Assembly: GCA_947000775.1 (NCBI GenBank)
Contig: CAMQGK010000058.1
Span: 1,545,001-1,609,000, forward strand
Reading direction: 5' to 3'
Length of the DNA: 64,000 nt
DNA from: Pterois miles
Taxonomy: Eukaryota > Chordata > Actinopteri > Perciformes > Scorpaenidae
Both the position numbers and the translations under genes were made by a program. Under the pieces are notes generated by a model. It was not told the DNA's origin. It made no database searches and worked only from the letters and a program-made list of their open reading frames with translations. This document shows positions 12,089 through 25,091 of the stretch, piece after piece. Position 1 is the stretch's first letter, and each line of letters begins with the position of its first letter.

Positions 12089-12254
12089 CCTCCGTCTGCA
12101 GATCCAGCAGGTGGATTTGGGTTCAGGGGCCTCATGAAAGTCCTCCATTCTTCTCTAATCTCTCTATTTGGCTGCTTGTTTGCTCCTAAACTTCTGCTCT
12201 GTCTGGAAATGACAGCGCTGAGCTGAGATCACCGCAGCTCTGTGGGTCGTTCTG

Positions 12255-12316
12255 TGATATAAGATAAGATAAGATAAGATAAGATGAACCTTTATTAATC
12301 CCCGGAGGGAACCATC
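12255..12316 (+). mobile_element. Short dispersed element, copy 2
   Basis: A (GATAA)n run leads into GAACCTTTATTAATCCCCGG and AGGGAACC. This is the same element as at 7895, in the same orientation. It lies in the 418-bp spacer between two of the largest arrays of the window. Confidence 0.75.
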
Positions 12317-12380
12317 TCAGCTGACCTTTCATAAAAGAGCTAACGCCAACAGAACGTGAACGACTTCTACAAGGAAGCAA

Positions 12381-12456
12381 CGGAAAGCAACCGGCAACAA
12401 CGGAAAGCAACCGGCAACAACGGAAAGCAACCGGCAACAACGGAAAGCAACCGGCA
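12381..12456. repeat. Four-copy 20-bp tandem repeat
   Basis: The unit CGGAAAGCAACCGGCAACAA occurs at 12381, 12401, 12421 and 12441, with the last copy ending after 16 bases. Units are identical. A degenerate copy (AGGAAGCAA) precedes the first. This is a small, apparently recent array. Confidence 0.95.
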
Positions 12457-12506
12457 GTTTTAACTTGACAAAAGCAAACAATTATTGATTACATCGAGGC
12501 ACCTGC

Positions 12507-15500
12507 CTCTGTTATTTAGTCTGTTATTTAGTCTGTTAGACTGTTATTTAGTCTGTTAGTCTGTTATTTAGTCTGTTAGTCTGTTATTTAGTCTGTTATT
12601 TAGTCTGTTAGACTGTTATTTAGTCTGTTAGTCTGTTATTTAGACTGTTATTTAGTCTGTTATTTAGACTGTTAGTCTGTTATTTAGACTGTTATTTAGA
12701 CTGTTATTTAGACTGTTATTTAGTCTGTTATTTAGACTGTTATTTAGTCTGTTATTTAGTCTGTTATTTAGTCTGTTATTTAGTCTGTTAGTCTGTTATT
12801 TAGTCTGTTATTTAGTCTGTTAGACTGTTATTTAGTCTGTTAGTCTGTTATTTAGACTGTTATTTAGTCTGTTATTTAGACTGTTAGTCTGTTATTTAGA
12901 CTGTTATTTAGACTGTTATTTAGACTGTTATTTAGTCTGTTATTTAGTCTGTTATTTAGTCTGTTATTTAGACTGTTATTTAGTCTGTTATTTAGTCTGT
13001 TATTTAGACTGTTATTTAGACTGTTATTTAGTCTGTTATTTAGTCTGTTATTTAGACTGTTATTTAGACTGTTATTTAGTCTGTTATTTAGTCTGTTATT
13101 TAGTCTGTTATTTAGACTGTTGGTCTGTTATGTAGTCTGTTATTTAGACTGTTATTTAGACTGTTATTTAGTCTGTTATTTAGACTGTTGGTCTGTTATT
13201 TAGTCTGTTATTTAGACTGTTATTTAGACTGTTATTTAGTCTGTTATTTAGACTGTTATTTAGACTGTTATTTAGTCTGTTATTTCGTCTGTTATTTAGA
13301 CTGTTATTTAGTCTGTTATTTAGACTGTTATTTAGTCTGTTATTTCGTCTGTTATTGAGACTGTTATTTAGTCTGTTATTTAGTCTGTTATTTAGACTGT
13401 TAGTCTGTTATTTAGACTGTTATTTAGACTGTTATTTAGACTGTTATTTAGACTGTTATTTAGTCTGTTATTTAGTCTGTTATTTAGACTGTTATTTAGT
13501 CTGTTATTTCGTCTGTTATTTAGACTGTTATTTAGTCTGTTATTTAGTCTGTTATTTAGACTGTTGGTCTGTTATTTAGTCTGTTATTTAGTCTGTTATT
13601 TAGACTGTTATTTAGTCTGTTATTTAGTCTGTTATTTAGTCTGTTATTTAGACTGTTATTTAGTCTGTTATTTAGACTGTTAGTCTGTTATTTAGTCTGT
13701 TATTTAGTCTGTTAGTCTGTTATTTAGTCTGTTATTTAGTCTGTTATTTAGACTGTTATTTAGTCTGTTATTTAGACTGTTATTTAGACTGTTAGTCTGT
13801 TATTTAGTCTGTTATTTAGTCTGTTAGTCTGTTATTTAGTCTGTTATTTAGTCTGTTATTTAGTCTGTTATTTAGACTGTTATTTAGACTGTTATTTAGT
13901 CTGTTATTTAGTCTGTTATTTAGACTGTTAGTCTGTTATTTAGTCTGTTATTTAGTCTGTTAGTCTGTTATTTAGTCTGTTATTTAGTCTGTTATTTAGA
14001 CTGTTATTTAGTCTGTTATTTAGACTGTTATTTAGACTGTTAGTCTGTTATTTAGTCTGTTATTTAGTCTGTTAGTCTGTTATTTAGTCTGTTATTTAGT
14101 CTGTTATTTAGACTGTTATTTAGTCTGTTATTTAGACTGTTATTTAGACTGTTAGTCTGTTATTTAGTCTGTTATTTAGTCTGTTATTTAGTCTGTTATT
14201 TAGACTGTTGGTCTGTTATTTAGTCTGTTATTTAGTCTGTTATTTAGACTGTTATTTAGACTGTTATTTAGTCTGTTATTTAGTCTGTTATTTAGTCTGT
14301 TATTTAGACTGTTGGTCTGTTATTTAGTCTGTTATTTAGTCTGTTATTTAGTCTGTTATTTAGTCTGTTATTTAGTCTGTTATTTAGACTGTTGGTCTGT
14401 TATTTAGTCTGTTATTTAGTCTGTTATTTAGACTGTTATTTAGACTGTTATTTAGTCTGTTATTTAGTCTGTTATTTAGACTGTTATTTAGTCTGTTATT
14501 TAGACTGTTAGTCTGTTATTTAGACTGTTATTTAGACTGTTATTTAGTCTGTTATTTAGACTGTTATTTAGTCTGTTATTTAGACTGTTAGTCTGTTATT
14601 TAGACTGTTATTTAGTCTGTTATTTAGACTGTTAGTCTGTTATTTAGACTGTTATTTAGTCTGTTATTTAGTCTGTTATTTAGACTGTTATTTAGACTGT
14701 TATTTAGTCTGTTATTTAGACTGTTATTTAGACTGTTATTTAGTCTGTTATTTAGACTGTTATTTAGTCTGTTATTTAGACTGTTATTTAGTCTGTTATT
14801 TAGTCTGTTATTTAGACTGTTAGTCTGTTATTTAGACTGTTATTTAGACTGTTATTTAGTCTGTTATTTAGACTGTTATTTAGTCTGTTATTTAGACTGT
14901 TATTTAGTCTGTTATTTAGTCTGTTAGTCTGTTATTTAGTCTGTTATTTAGTCTGTTATTTAGACTGTTATTTAGTCTGTTATTTAGACTGTTATTTAGA
15001 CTGTTAGTCTGTTATTTAGTCTGTTATTTAGTCTGTTAGTCTGTTATTTAGTCTGTTATTTAGTCTGTTATTTAGACTGTTATTTAGACTGTTATTTAGT
15101 CTGTTATTTAGTCTGTTATTTAGACTGTTATTTAGTCTGTTATTTAGACTGTTAGTCTGTTATTTAGACTGTTATTTAGACTGTTATTTAGTCTGTTATT
15201 TAGACTGTTATTTAGTCTGTTATTTAGTCTGTTATTTAGACTGTTATTTAGACTGTTATTTAGACTGTTATTTAGACTGTTATTTAGACTGTTATTTAGT
15301 CTGTTATTTAGTCTGTTATTTAGACTGTTATTTAGACTGTTATTTAGACTGTTATTTAGTCTGTTATTTAGACTGTTATTTCGTCTGTTATTTAGACTGT
15401 TATTTAGTCTGTTATTTAGTCTGTTATTTAGTCTGTTATTTAGACTGTTGGGCTGTTATTTAGTCTGTTATTTAGTCTGTTATTTAGACTGTTATTTAGT

Positions 15501-18500
15501 CTGTTATTTAGTCTGTTATTTAGTCTGTTATTTAGACTGTTATTTAGTCTGTTATTTAGTCTGTTATTTAGTCTGTTATTTAGTCTGTTATTTAGACTGT
15601 TATTTAGTCTGTTATTTAGACTGTTAGTCTGTTATTTAGTCTGTTATTTAGTCTGTTAGTCTGTTATTTAGACTGTTATTTAGTCTGTTATTTAGTCTGT
15701 TATTTAGACTGTTATTTAGACTGTTATTTAGACTGTTATTTAGTCTGTTATTTAGACTGTTATTTAGTCTGTTATTTAGTCTGTTATTTAGACTGTTATT
15801 TAGACTGTTATTTAGTCTGTTATTTAGTCTGTTATTTAGACTGTTATTTAGTCTGTTATTTAGACTGTTGGTCTGTTATTTAGTCTGTTATTTAGACTGT
15901 TATTTAGACTGTTATTTAGACTGTTATTTAGACTGTTATTTAGTCTGTTATTTAGACTGTTATTTAGACTGTTATTTAGTCTGTTATTTAGACTGTTATT
16001 TAGTCTGTTATTTAGACTGTTATTTAGTCTGTTATTGAGACTGTTATTTAGTCTGTTATTTAGACTGTTGGTCTGTTATTTAGTCTGTTATTTAGACTGT
16101 TATTTAGTCTGTTATTTAGACTGTTGGTCTGTTTTTTAGTCTGTTATTTAGACTGTTATTTAGACTGTTATTTAGTCTGTTATTTAGACTGTTGGTCTGT
16201 TATTTAGACTGTTATTTAGACTGTTATTTAGTCTGTTATTTAGTCTGTTATTTAGTCTGTTATTTAGACTGTTGGTCTGTTATTTAGACTGTTATTTAGA
16301 CTGTTATTTAGTCTGTTATTTAGACTGTTGGTCTGTTATTTAGTCTGTTATTTAGACTGTTATTTAGACTGTTATTTAGTCTGTTATTTAGACTGTTGGT
16401 CTGTTATTTAGTCTGTTATTTAGTCTGTTATTTAGACTGTTATTTAGACTGTTATTTAGTCTGTTATTTAGACTGTTATTTAGACTGTTGGTCTGTTATT
16501 TAGTCTGTTATTTAGTCTGTTATTTAGACTGTTATTTAGTCTGTTATTTAGTCTGTTATTGAGACTGTTATTTAGTCTGTTATTTAGACTGTTATTTAGT
16601 CTGTTATTTAGTCTGTTATTTAGTCTGTTATTTAGACTGTTGGTCTGTTATTTAGTCTGTTATTTAGACTGTTATTTAGTCTGTTATTTAGACTGTTATT
16701 TAGTCTGTTATTTAGACTGTTGGTCTGTTATTTAGTCTGTTATTTAGACTGTTATTTAGTCTGTTATTTAGACTGTTGGTCTGTTATTTAGTCTGTTATT
16801 TAGACTGTTATTTAGACTGTTATTTAGTCTGTTATTTAGACTGTTGGTCTGTTATTTAGTCTGTTATTTAGACTGTTAGTCTGTTATTTAGACTGTTATT
16901 TAGACTGTTATTTAGTCTGTTATTTAGTCTGTTATTTAGACTGTTATTTAGTCTGTTATTTAGACTGTTATTTAGACTGTTATTTAGTCTGTTATTTAGT
17001 CTGTTATTTAGACTGTTATTTAGACTGTTATTTAGACTGTTATTTAGACTGTTAGTCTGTTATTTAGTCTGTTATTTAGACTGTTATTTAGACTGTTATT
17101 TAGACTGTTATTTAGACTGTTAGTCTGTTATTTAGTCTGTTATTTAGACTGTTATTTAGACTGTTATTTAGACTGTTGGTCTGTTATTTAGTCTGTTATT
17201 TAGTCTGTTATTAAGACTGTTATTTAGACTGTTATTTAGTCTGTTAGTCTGTTATTTAGTCTGTTATTTAGACTGTTATTTAGACTGTTATTTAGTCTGT
17301 TATTTAGACTCTTAGTCTGTTATTTAGTCTGTTATTTAGTCTGTTATTTAGACTGTTATTTAGTCTGTTATTTAGTCTGTTATTTAGACTGTTATTTAGT
17401 CTGTTATTTAGACTGTTGTTTAGTCTGTTAGTCTGTTATTTAGTCTGTTATTTAGACTGTTATTTAGTCTGTTATTTAGTCTGTTATTTAGACTGTTATT
17501 TAGTCTGTTATTTAGACTGTTGTTTAGTCTGTTAGTCTGTTATTTAGTCTGTTATTTAGACTGTTATTTAGACTGTTATTTAGTCTGTTATTTAGTCTGT
17601 TATTTAGTCTGTTATTTAGACTGTTATTTAGTCTGTTATTTAGACTGTTATTTAGACTGTTATTTAGTCTGTTATTTAGACTGTTGGTCTGTTATTTAGT
17701 CTGTTATTTAGTCTGTTATTTAGACTGTTATTTAGACTGTTATTTAGTCTGTTATTTAGTCTGTTATTTAGTCTGTTATTTAGACTGTTGGTCTATTATG
17801 TAGTCTGTTATTTAGACTGTTATTTAGACTGTTATTTAGTCTGTTATTTAGTCTGTTATTTAGTCTGTTATTTAGTCTGTTATTTAGTCTGTTATTTAGA
17901 CTGTTGGTCTGTTATGTAGTCTGTTATTTAGACTGTTATTTAGACTGTTATTTAGTCTGTTATTTAGTCTGTTATTTAGTCTGTTATTTAGACTGTTATT
18001 TAGTCTGTTATTTAGTCTGTTATTTAGTCTGTTATTTAGACTGTTATTTAGACTGTTATTTAGTCTGTTATTTAGTCTGTTATTTAGTCTGTTATTTAGA
18101 CTGTTGGTCTGTTATGTAGTCTGTTATTTAGACTGTTATTTAGACTGTTATTTAGTCTGTTATTTAGACTGTTGGTCTGTTATTTAGTCTGTTATTTAGT
18201 CTGTTATTTAGTCTGTTATTTAGACTGTTATTTAGACTGTTATTTAGTCTGTTATTTAGTCTGTTATTTAGACTGTTAGTCTGTTATTCAGACTGTTATT
18301 TAGACTGTTATTTAGTCTGTTATTTAGTCTGTTATTTAGACTGTTATTTAGTCTGTTATTTAGACTGTTGGTCTGTTATGTAGTCTGTTATTTAGTCTGT
18401 TATTTAGACTGTTATTTAGTCTGTTATTTAGTCTGTTATTTAGTCTGTTATTTAGACTGTTATTTAGTCTGTTATTTAGTCTGTTATTTAGACTGTTATT

Positions 18501-21500
18501 TAGTCTGTTATTTAGACTGTTATTTAGACTGTTATTTAGTCTGTTATTTAGTCTGTTATTTAGTCTGTTATTTAGACTGTTATTTAGACTGTTATTTAGT
18601 CTGTTATTTAGTCTGTTATTTAGTCTGTTATTTAGACTGTTGGTCTGTTATTTAGTCTGTTATTTAGTCTGTTATTTAGACTGTTATTTAGACTGTTATT
18701 TAGTCTGTTATTTAGTCTGTTATTTAGACTGTTAGTCTGTTATTTAGACTGTTATTTAGTCTGTTATTTAGTCTGTTATTTAGACTGTTATTTAGACTGT
18801 TATTTAGTCTGTTATTTAGACTGTTATTTAGACTGTTGGTCTGTTATTTAGTCTGTTATTTAGTCTGTTATTTAGACTGTTATTTAGTCTGTTATTTAGT
18901 CTGTTATTTAGTCTGTTATTGAGACTGTTATTTAGTCTGTTATTTAGACTGTTATTTAGTCTGTTATTTAGTCTGTTATTTAGTCTGTTATTTAGACTGT
19001 TGGTCTGTTATTTAGTCTGTTATTTAGACTGTTATTTAGTCTGTTATTTAGACTGTTATTTAGTCTGTTATTTAGACTGTTGGTCTGTTATTTAGTCTGT
19101 TATTTAGACTGTTATTTAGTCTGTTATTTAGACTGTTGGTCTGTTTTTTAGTCTGTTATTTAGACTGTTATTTAGACTGTTATTTAGTCTGTTATTTAGA
19201 CTGTTGGTCTGTTATTTAGTCTGTTATTTAGACTGTTAGTCTGTTATTTAGACTGTTATTTAGACTGTTATTTAGACTGTTATTTAGTCTGTTATTTAGT
19301 CTGTTATTTAGACTGTTATTTAGTCTGTTATTTAGACTGTTATTTAGACTGTTATTTAGTCTGTTATTTAGTCTGTTATTTAGACTGTTATTTAGACTGT
19401 TATTTAGACTGTTATTTAGACTGTTAGTCTGTTATTTAGTCTGTTATTTAGACTGTTATTTAGACTGTTATTTAGACTGTTATTTAGACTGTTAGTCTGT
19501 TATTTAGTCTGTTATTTAGACAGTTATTTAGACTGTTATTTAGACTGTTGGTCTGTTATTTAGTCTGTTATTTAGTCTGTTATTAAGACTGTTATTTAGA
19601 CTGTTATTTAGTCTGTTAGTCTGTTATTTAGTCTGTTATTTAGACTGTTATTTAGTCTGTTATTTAGTCTGTTATTGAGACTCTTAGTCTGTTATTTAGT
19701 CTGTTATTTAGTCTGTTATTTAGACTGTTATTTAGTCTGTTATTTAGTCTGTTATTTAGACTGTTATTTAGTCTGTTATTTAGACTGTTGTTTAGTCTGT
19801 TAGTCTGTTATTTAGTCTGTTATTTAGACTGTTATTTAGTCTGTTATTTAGTCTGTTATTTAGACTGTTATTTAGTCTGTTATTTAGACTGTTGTTTAGT
19901 CTGTTAGTCTGTTATTTAGTCTGTTATTTAGACTGTTATTTAGACTGTTATTTAGTCTGTTATTTAGTCTGTTATTTAGTCTGTTATTTAGACTGTTATT
20001 TAGTCTGTTATTTAGACTGTTATTTAGACTGTTATTTAGTCTGTTATTTAGACTGTTGGTCTGTTATTTAGTCTGTTATTTAGTCTGTTATTTAGACTGT
20101 TATTTAGACTGTTATTTAGTCTGTTATTTAGTCTGTTATTTAGTCTGTTATTTAGACTGTTGGTCTGTTATGTAGTCTGTTATTTAGACTGTTATTTAGA
20201 CTGTTATTTAGTCTGTTATTTAGTCTGTTATTTAGTCTGTTATTTAGTCTGTTATTTAGTCTGTTATTTAGACTGTTATTTAGTCTGTTATTTAGTCTGT
20301 TATTTAGTCTGTTATTTAGTCTGTTAGTCTGTTATTTAGTCTGTTATTTAGTCTGTTATTTAGACTGTTGGTCTGTTATTTAGTCTGTTATTTAGACTGT
20401 TATTTAGTCTGTTATTTAGACTGTTATTTAGACTGTTATTTAGACTGTTATTTAGTCTGTTATTTAGTCTGTTATTTAGACTGTTATTTAGACTGTTATT
20501 TAGTCTGTTATTTAGTCTGTTATTTAGTCTGTTATTTAGTCTGTTAGTCTGTTATTTAGTCTGTTATTTAGTCTGTTATTTAGTCTGTTATTTAGTCTGT
20601 TATTTAGACTGTTGGTCTGTTATTTAGTCTGTTATTTAGACTGTTATTTAGTCTGTTATTTAGTCTGTTATTTAGACTGTTATTTAGACTGTTATTTAGT
20701 CTGTTATTTAGTCTGTTATTTAGACTGTTATTTAGACTGTTATTTAGTCTGTTATTTAGACTGTTGTTTAAACTGTTATTTAGACTGTTATTTAGACTGT
20801 TATTTAGTCTGTTATTTAGACTGTTATTTAGACTGTTATTTAGTCTGTTATTTAGTCTGTTATTTAGACTGTTATTTAGACTGTTATTTAGTCTGTTATT
20901 TAGACTGTTATTTAGACTGTTATTTAGTCTGTTATTTAGTCTGTTATTTAGACTGTTATTTAGACTGTTATTTAATCTGTTATTTAGTCTGTTATTTAGA
21001 CTGTTATTTAGTCTGTTAGTCTGTTATTTAGTCTGTTATTTAGTCTGTTATTTAGTCTGTTATTTAGTCTGTTATTTAGTCTGTTATTTAGACTGTTCGT
21101 CTGTTATTTAGTCTGTTATTTAGTCTGTTATTTAGACTGTTATTTAGACTGTTATTTAGTCTGTTATTTAGTCTGTTATTTAGACTGTTATTTAGTCTGT
21201 TATTTAGACTGTTATTTAGTCTGTTATTTAGTCTGTTATTTAGTCTGTTATTTAGACTGTTATTTAGTCTGTTATTTAGTCTGTTAGTCTGTTATTTAGT
21301 CTGTTATTTCGACTGTTATTTCGACTGTTATTTAGACTGTTAGTCTGTTATTTAGTCTGTTATTTAGTCTGTTATTTAGTCTGTTATTTAGACTGTTATT
21401 TAGTCTGTTATTTAGTCTGTTATTTAGTCTGTTATTTAGACTGTTGGTCTGTTATTTAGTCTGTTATTTAGACTGTTGGTCTGTTATTTAGACTGTTGGT

Positions 21501-24500
21501 CTGTTATTTAGACTGTTGGTCTGCTATTTAGTCTGTTATTTAGACTGTTGGTCTGTTATTTAGTCTGTTATTTAGTCTGTTATTTAGACTGTTGGTCTGT
21601 TATTTAGTCTGTTATTTAGACTGTTGGTCTGTTATTTAGACTGTTGGTCTGCTATTTAGTCTGTTATTTAGTCTGTTATTTAGACTGTTATTTAGACTGT
21701 TATTTAGTCTGTTATTTAGTCTGTTATTTAGACTGTTATTTAGTCTGTTATTTAGTCTGTTATTTAGACTGTTATTTAGACTGTTATTTAGACTGTTATT
21801 TAGACTGTTATTTAGACTGTTATTTAGACTGTTATTTAGACTGTTATTGAGACTCTTAGTCTGTTATTTAGACTGTTATTTAGACTGTTATTTAGACTGT
21901 TATTTAGTCTGTTATTTAGACTGTTATTTAGACTGTTATTTAGACTGTTATTTAGACTGTTATTGAGACTCTTAGTCTGTTATTTGACTGTTATTTAGAC
22001 TGTTATTTAGACTGTTATTTAGTCTGTTATTTAGACTGTTATTTAGACTGTTATTTAGTCTGTTATTTAGACTGTTATTTAGTCTGTTATTTAGTCTGTT
22101 ATTTAGTCTGCTATTTAGTCTGTTATTTAGTCTGTTATTTAGACTGTTATTTAGTCTGTTATTTAGTCTGTTATTTAGTCTGTTATTTAGTCTGTTATTT
22201 AGACTGTTATTTAGTCTGTTATTTAGTCTGCTATTTAGTCTGTTATTTAGTCTGTTATTTAGACTGTTATTTAGTCTGTTATTTAGTCTGTTATTTAGAC
22301 TGTTGGTCTGTTATTTAGTCTGTTATTTAGTCTGTTATTTAGACTGTTGGTCTGTTATTTAGTCTGTTATTTAGACTGTTGGTCTGTTATTTAGTCTGTT
22401 ATTTAGACTGTTATTTAGTCTGTTATTTAGACTGTTATTTAGACTGTTATTTAGTCTGTTATTTAGTCTGTTATTTAGACTGTTATTTAGTCTGTTATTT
22501 AGACTGTTATTTAGTCTGTTATTTAGTCTGTTATTTAGTCTGTTATTTAGACTGTTATTTAGACTGTTATTTAGACTGTTATTTAGTCTGTTATTTAGAC
22601 TGTTATTTAGTCTGTTATTTAGTCTGTTATTTAGTCTGTTATTTAGTCTGTTATTTAGACTGTTATTTAGTCTGTTATTTAGTCTGTTATTTAGACTGTT
22701 AGTCTGTTATTTAGTCTGTTATTTAGTCTGTTATTTAGTCTGTTATTTAGACTGTTATTTAGACTGTTATTTAGTCTGTTATTTAGTCTGTTATTTAGTC
22801 TGTTATTTAGACTGTTATTTAGTCTGTTATTTAGTCTGTTAGTCTGTTATTTAGTCTGTTATTTAGACTGTTATTTAGTCTGTTATTTAGACTGTTATTT
22901 AGACTGTTATTTAGTCTGTTATTTAGACTGTTATTTAGTCTGTTATTTAGACTGTTATTTAGTCTGTTATTTAGACTGTTATTTAGACTGTTATTTAGAC
23001 TGTTATTTAGACTGTTATTTAGTCTGTTAGTCTGTTATTTAGTCTGTTATTTAACTGTTATTTAGACTGTTATTTAGTCTGTTAGTCTGTTATTTAGTCT
23101 GTTATTTAGACTGTTATTTAGACTGTTATTTAGACTGTTAGTCTGTTATTTAGTCTGTTATTTAGACTGTTATTTAGTCTGTTATTTAGTCTGTTATTTA
23201 GACTGTTATTTAGTCTGTTAGTCTGTTATTTAGTCTGTTATTTAGACTGTTATTTAGACTGTTATTTAGTCTGTTATTTAGTCTGTTATTTAGACTGTTA
23301 TTTAGTCTGTTAGTCTGTTATTTAGTCTGTTATTTAGACTGTTATTTAGACTGTTATTTAGTCTGTTAGTCTGTTATTTAGTCTGTTATTTAGACTGTTA
23401 TTTAGACTGTTATTTAGACTGTTATTTAGTCTGTTATTTAGACTGTTATTTAGTCTGTTATTTAGTCTGTTATTTAGACTGTTATTTAGTCTGTTATTTA
23501 GTCTGTTATTTAGTCTGTTATTTAGTCTGTTATTTAGACTGTTATTTAGACTGTTATTTAGTCTGTTATTTAGTCTGTTATTTAGACTGTTATTTAGACT
23601 GTTGGTCTGTTATTTAGTCTGTTATTTAGACTGTTATTTAGTCTGTTGGTCTGTTATTTAGTCTGTTATTTAGTCTTAGTCTGTTATTTAGTCTGTTATT
23701 TAGACTGTTATTTAGTCTGTTAGTCTGTTATTTAGTCTGTTAGTCTGTTATTGAGACTCTTAGTCTGTTATTTAGTCTGTTATTTAGTCTGTTAGTCTGT
23801 TATTTGTCTGTTATTTAGTCTTTTAGACTGTTATTTAGTCTGTTATTTAGTCTGTTATTTAGTCTGTTATTTAGACTGTTATTGAGACTCTTAGTCTGTT
23901 ATTTAGTCTGTTATATAGACTGTTATTGAGACTCTTAGTCTGTTATTTAGTCTGTTATTTAGACTGTTATTTAGTCTGTTATTTAGTCTGTTATTTAGTC
24001 TTAGTCTGTTATTTAGTCTGTTATTTAGTCTGTTATTTAGTCTGTTAGTCTGTTATTTAGTCTGTTATTTAGTCTGTTATTTAGTCTGTTAGTCTGTTAT
24101 TTAGTCTGTTATTTAGACTGTTATTTAGACTGTTATTTAGTCTGTTATTTAGTCTGTTATTTAGACTGTTATTTAGTCTGTTATTTAGTCTGTTATTTAG
24201 TCTGTTAGTCTGTTATTTAGTCTGTTATTTAGTCTGTTATTTAGTCTGTTATTTAGTCTGTTATTTAGACTGTTATTGAGACTCTTAGTCTGTTATTTAG
24301 TCTGTTATTTAGACTGTTATTTAGTCTGTTATTTAGTCTGTTAGTCTGTTATTTAGTCTGTTATTTAGTCTGTTATTTAGTCTGTTATTTAGTCTGTTAG
24401 TCTGTTATTTAGTCTGTTATTTAGACTGTTATTTAGACTGTTATTTAGTCTGTTATTTAGTCTGTTATTTAGACTGTTATTTAGTCTGTTATTTAGTCTG

Positions 24501-24931
24501 TTATTTAGTCTGTTAGTCTGTTATTTAGTCTGTTATTTAGTCTGTTATTTAGTCTGTTATTTAGTCTGTTATTTAGTCTGTTATTTAGTCTGTTATTTAG
24601 TCTGTTAGTCTGTTATTTAGTCTGTTATTTAGACTGTTCTTTAGACTGTTATTTAGTCTGTTTTTTAGACTGTTATTTAGTCTGTTAGTCTGTTATTTAG
24701 TCTGTTATTTAGACTGTTATTTAGACTGTTATTTAGTCTGTTTTTTAGACTGTTATTTAGTCTGTTAGTCTGTTATTTAGTCTGTTATTTAGTCTGTTAT
24801 TTAGTCTGTTATTTAGTCTGTTATTTAGACTGTTATTTAGACTGTTATTTAGTCTGTTATTTAGTCTGTTATTTAGTCTGTTAGTCTGTTATTTAGTCTG
24901 TTATTTAGACTGTTATTTAGACTGTTATTTA
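12507..24931. repeat. 12.4-kb satellite-like array of a 12-bp unit
   Basis: About a thousand copies of a 12-bp unit in two main forms, TAGTCTGTTATT and TAGACTGTTATT, which differ by one T/A transversion. Less common forms are an 8-bp unit lacking ATTT (giving CTGTTAGTCTG), a GTTGGTCTG form, and single-base variants such as ATTGAGAC, ATTTCG, ATGTAG, GTTGTTT and ATTAAG. The order of the forms is irregular locally but is duplicated over kilobases. The arrangement reads as YLVC/YLDC repeats in one frame, broken by the 8-bp units, so no long protein results. Boundaries are sharp on the left (CTGCCTCTGTTATTTAG) and decay into ATTTATTTATA on the right. Confidence 0.97.
16405..20275. repeat. About 1.5-kb segmental duplication inside the 12-bp array
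   Basis: The block at about 16405-17900 recurs at about 18765-20275. Rare variants act as markers: ATTGAGAC after a T-form run (about 16557 and 18917), ATTAAGAC (17210 and 19582), CTCTTAG (17309 and 19681), two GTTGTTT units 104 bp apart (17415 and 17519, then 19787 and 19891), and TTATGTAG (17797 and 20169). The offset is 2,360 bp for the first marker and 2,372 bp for the others, meaning one extra 12-bp unit was gained or lost. Confidence 0.9.
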
Positions 24932-25091
24932 TTTATAGGCATCACAGATTACAGACAGCGTTTCATCCTCCAGAAGGTTGTAGAAATAGAAAAGATGACT
25001 GGAGGGAACAGACGCAGGAAAATCACTGGATAGTAAAGGAAGGGTGGATGGAGGAGTGTTACTATCTGAGGCTGTTAACGTGTTGCTGTTT

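Noticed and set aside
7950..12189. Two overlapping open frames of 1,395 and 801 codons (poly-Val/VIILE and poly-Ser/RGCDYPRG)
   Set aside because: Entirely made of the composite minisatellite. The unit core and TAG run lack in-frame stops in these phases, and there is no promoter or family resemblance.
12255..12560. The 12-bp unit (TTATTTAGTCTG) being derived from the nearby dispersed element (TTTATTAGTCTC)
   Set aside because: The nearest copy at 12255 reads TTTATTAATCCC, which fits less well. The similarity is short and AT-rich, and chance cannot be excluded.
12507..24931. Telomere-like repeat because of the TTAG syllable
   Set aside because: The unit is 12 bp with CTGTTATT. No TTAGGG run is present, so this is not telomeric or interstitial telomeric sequence.
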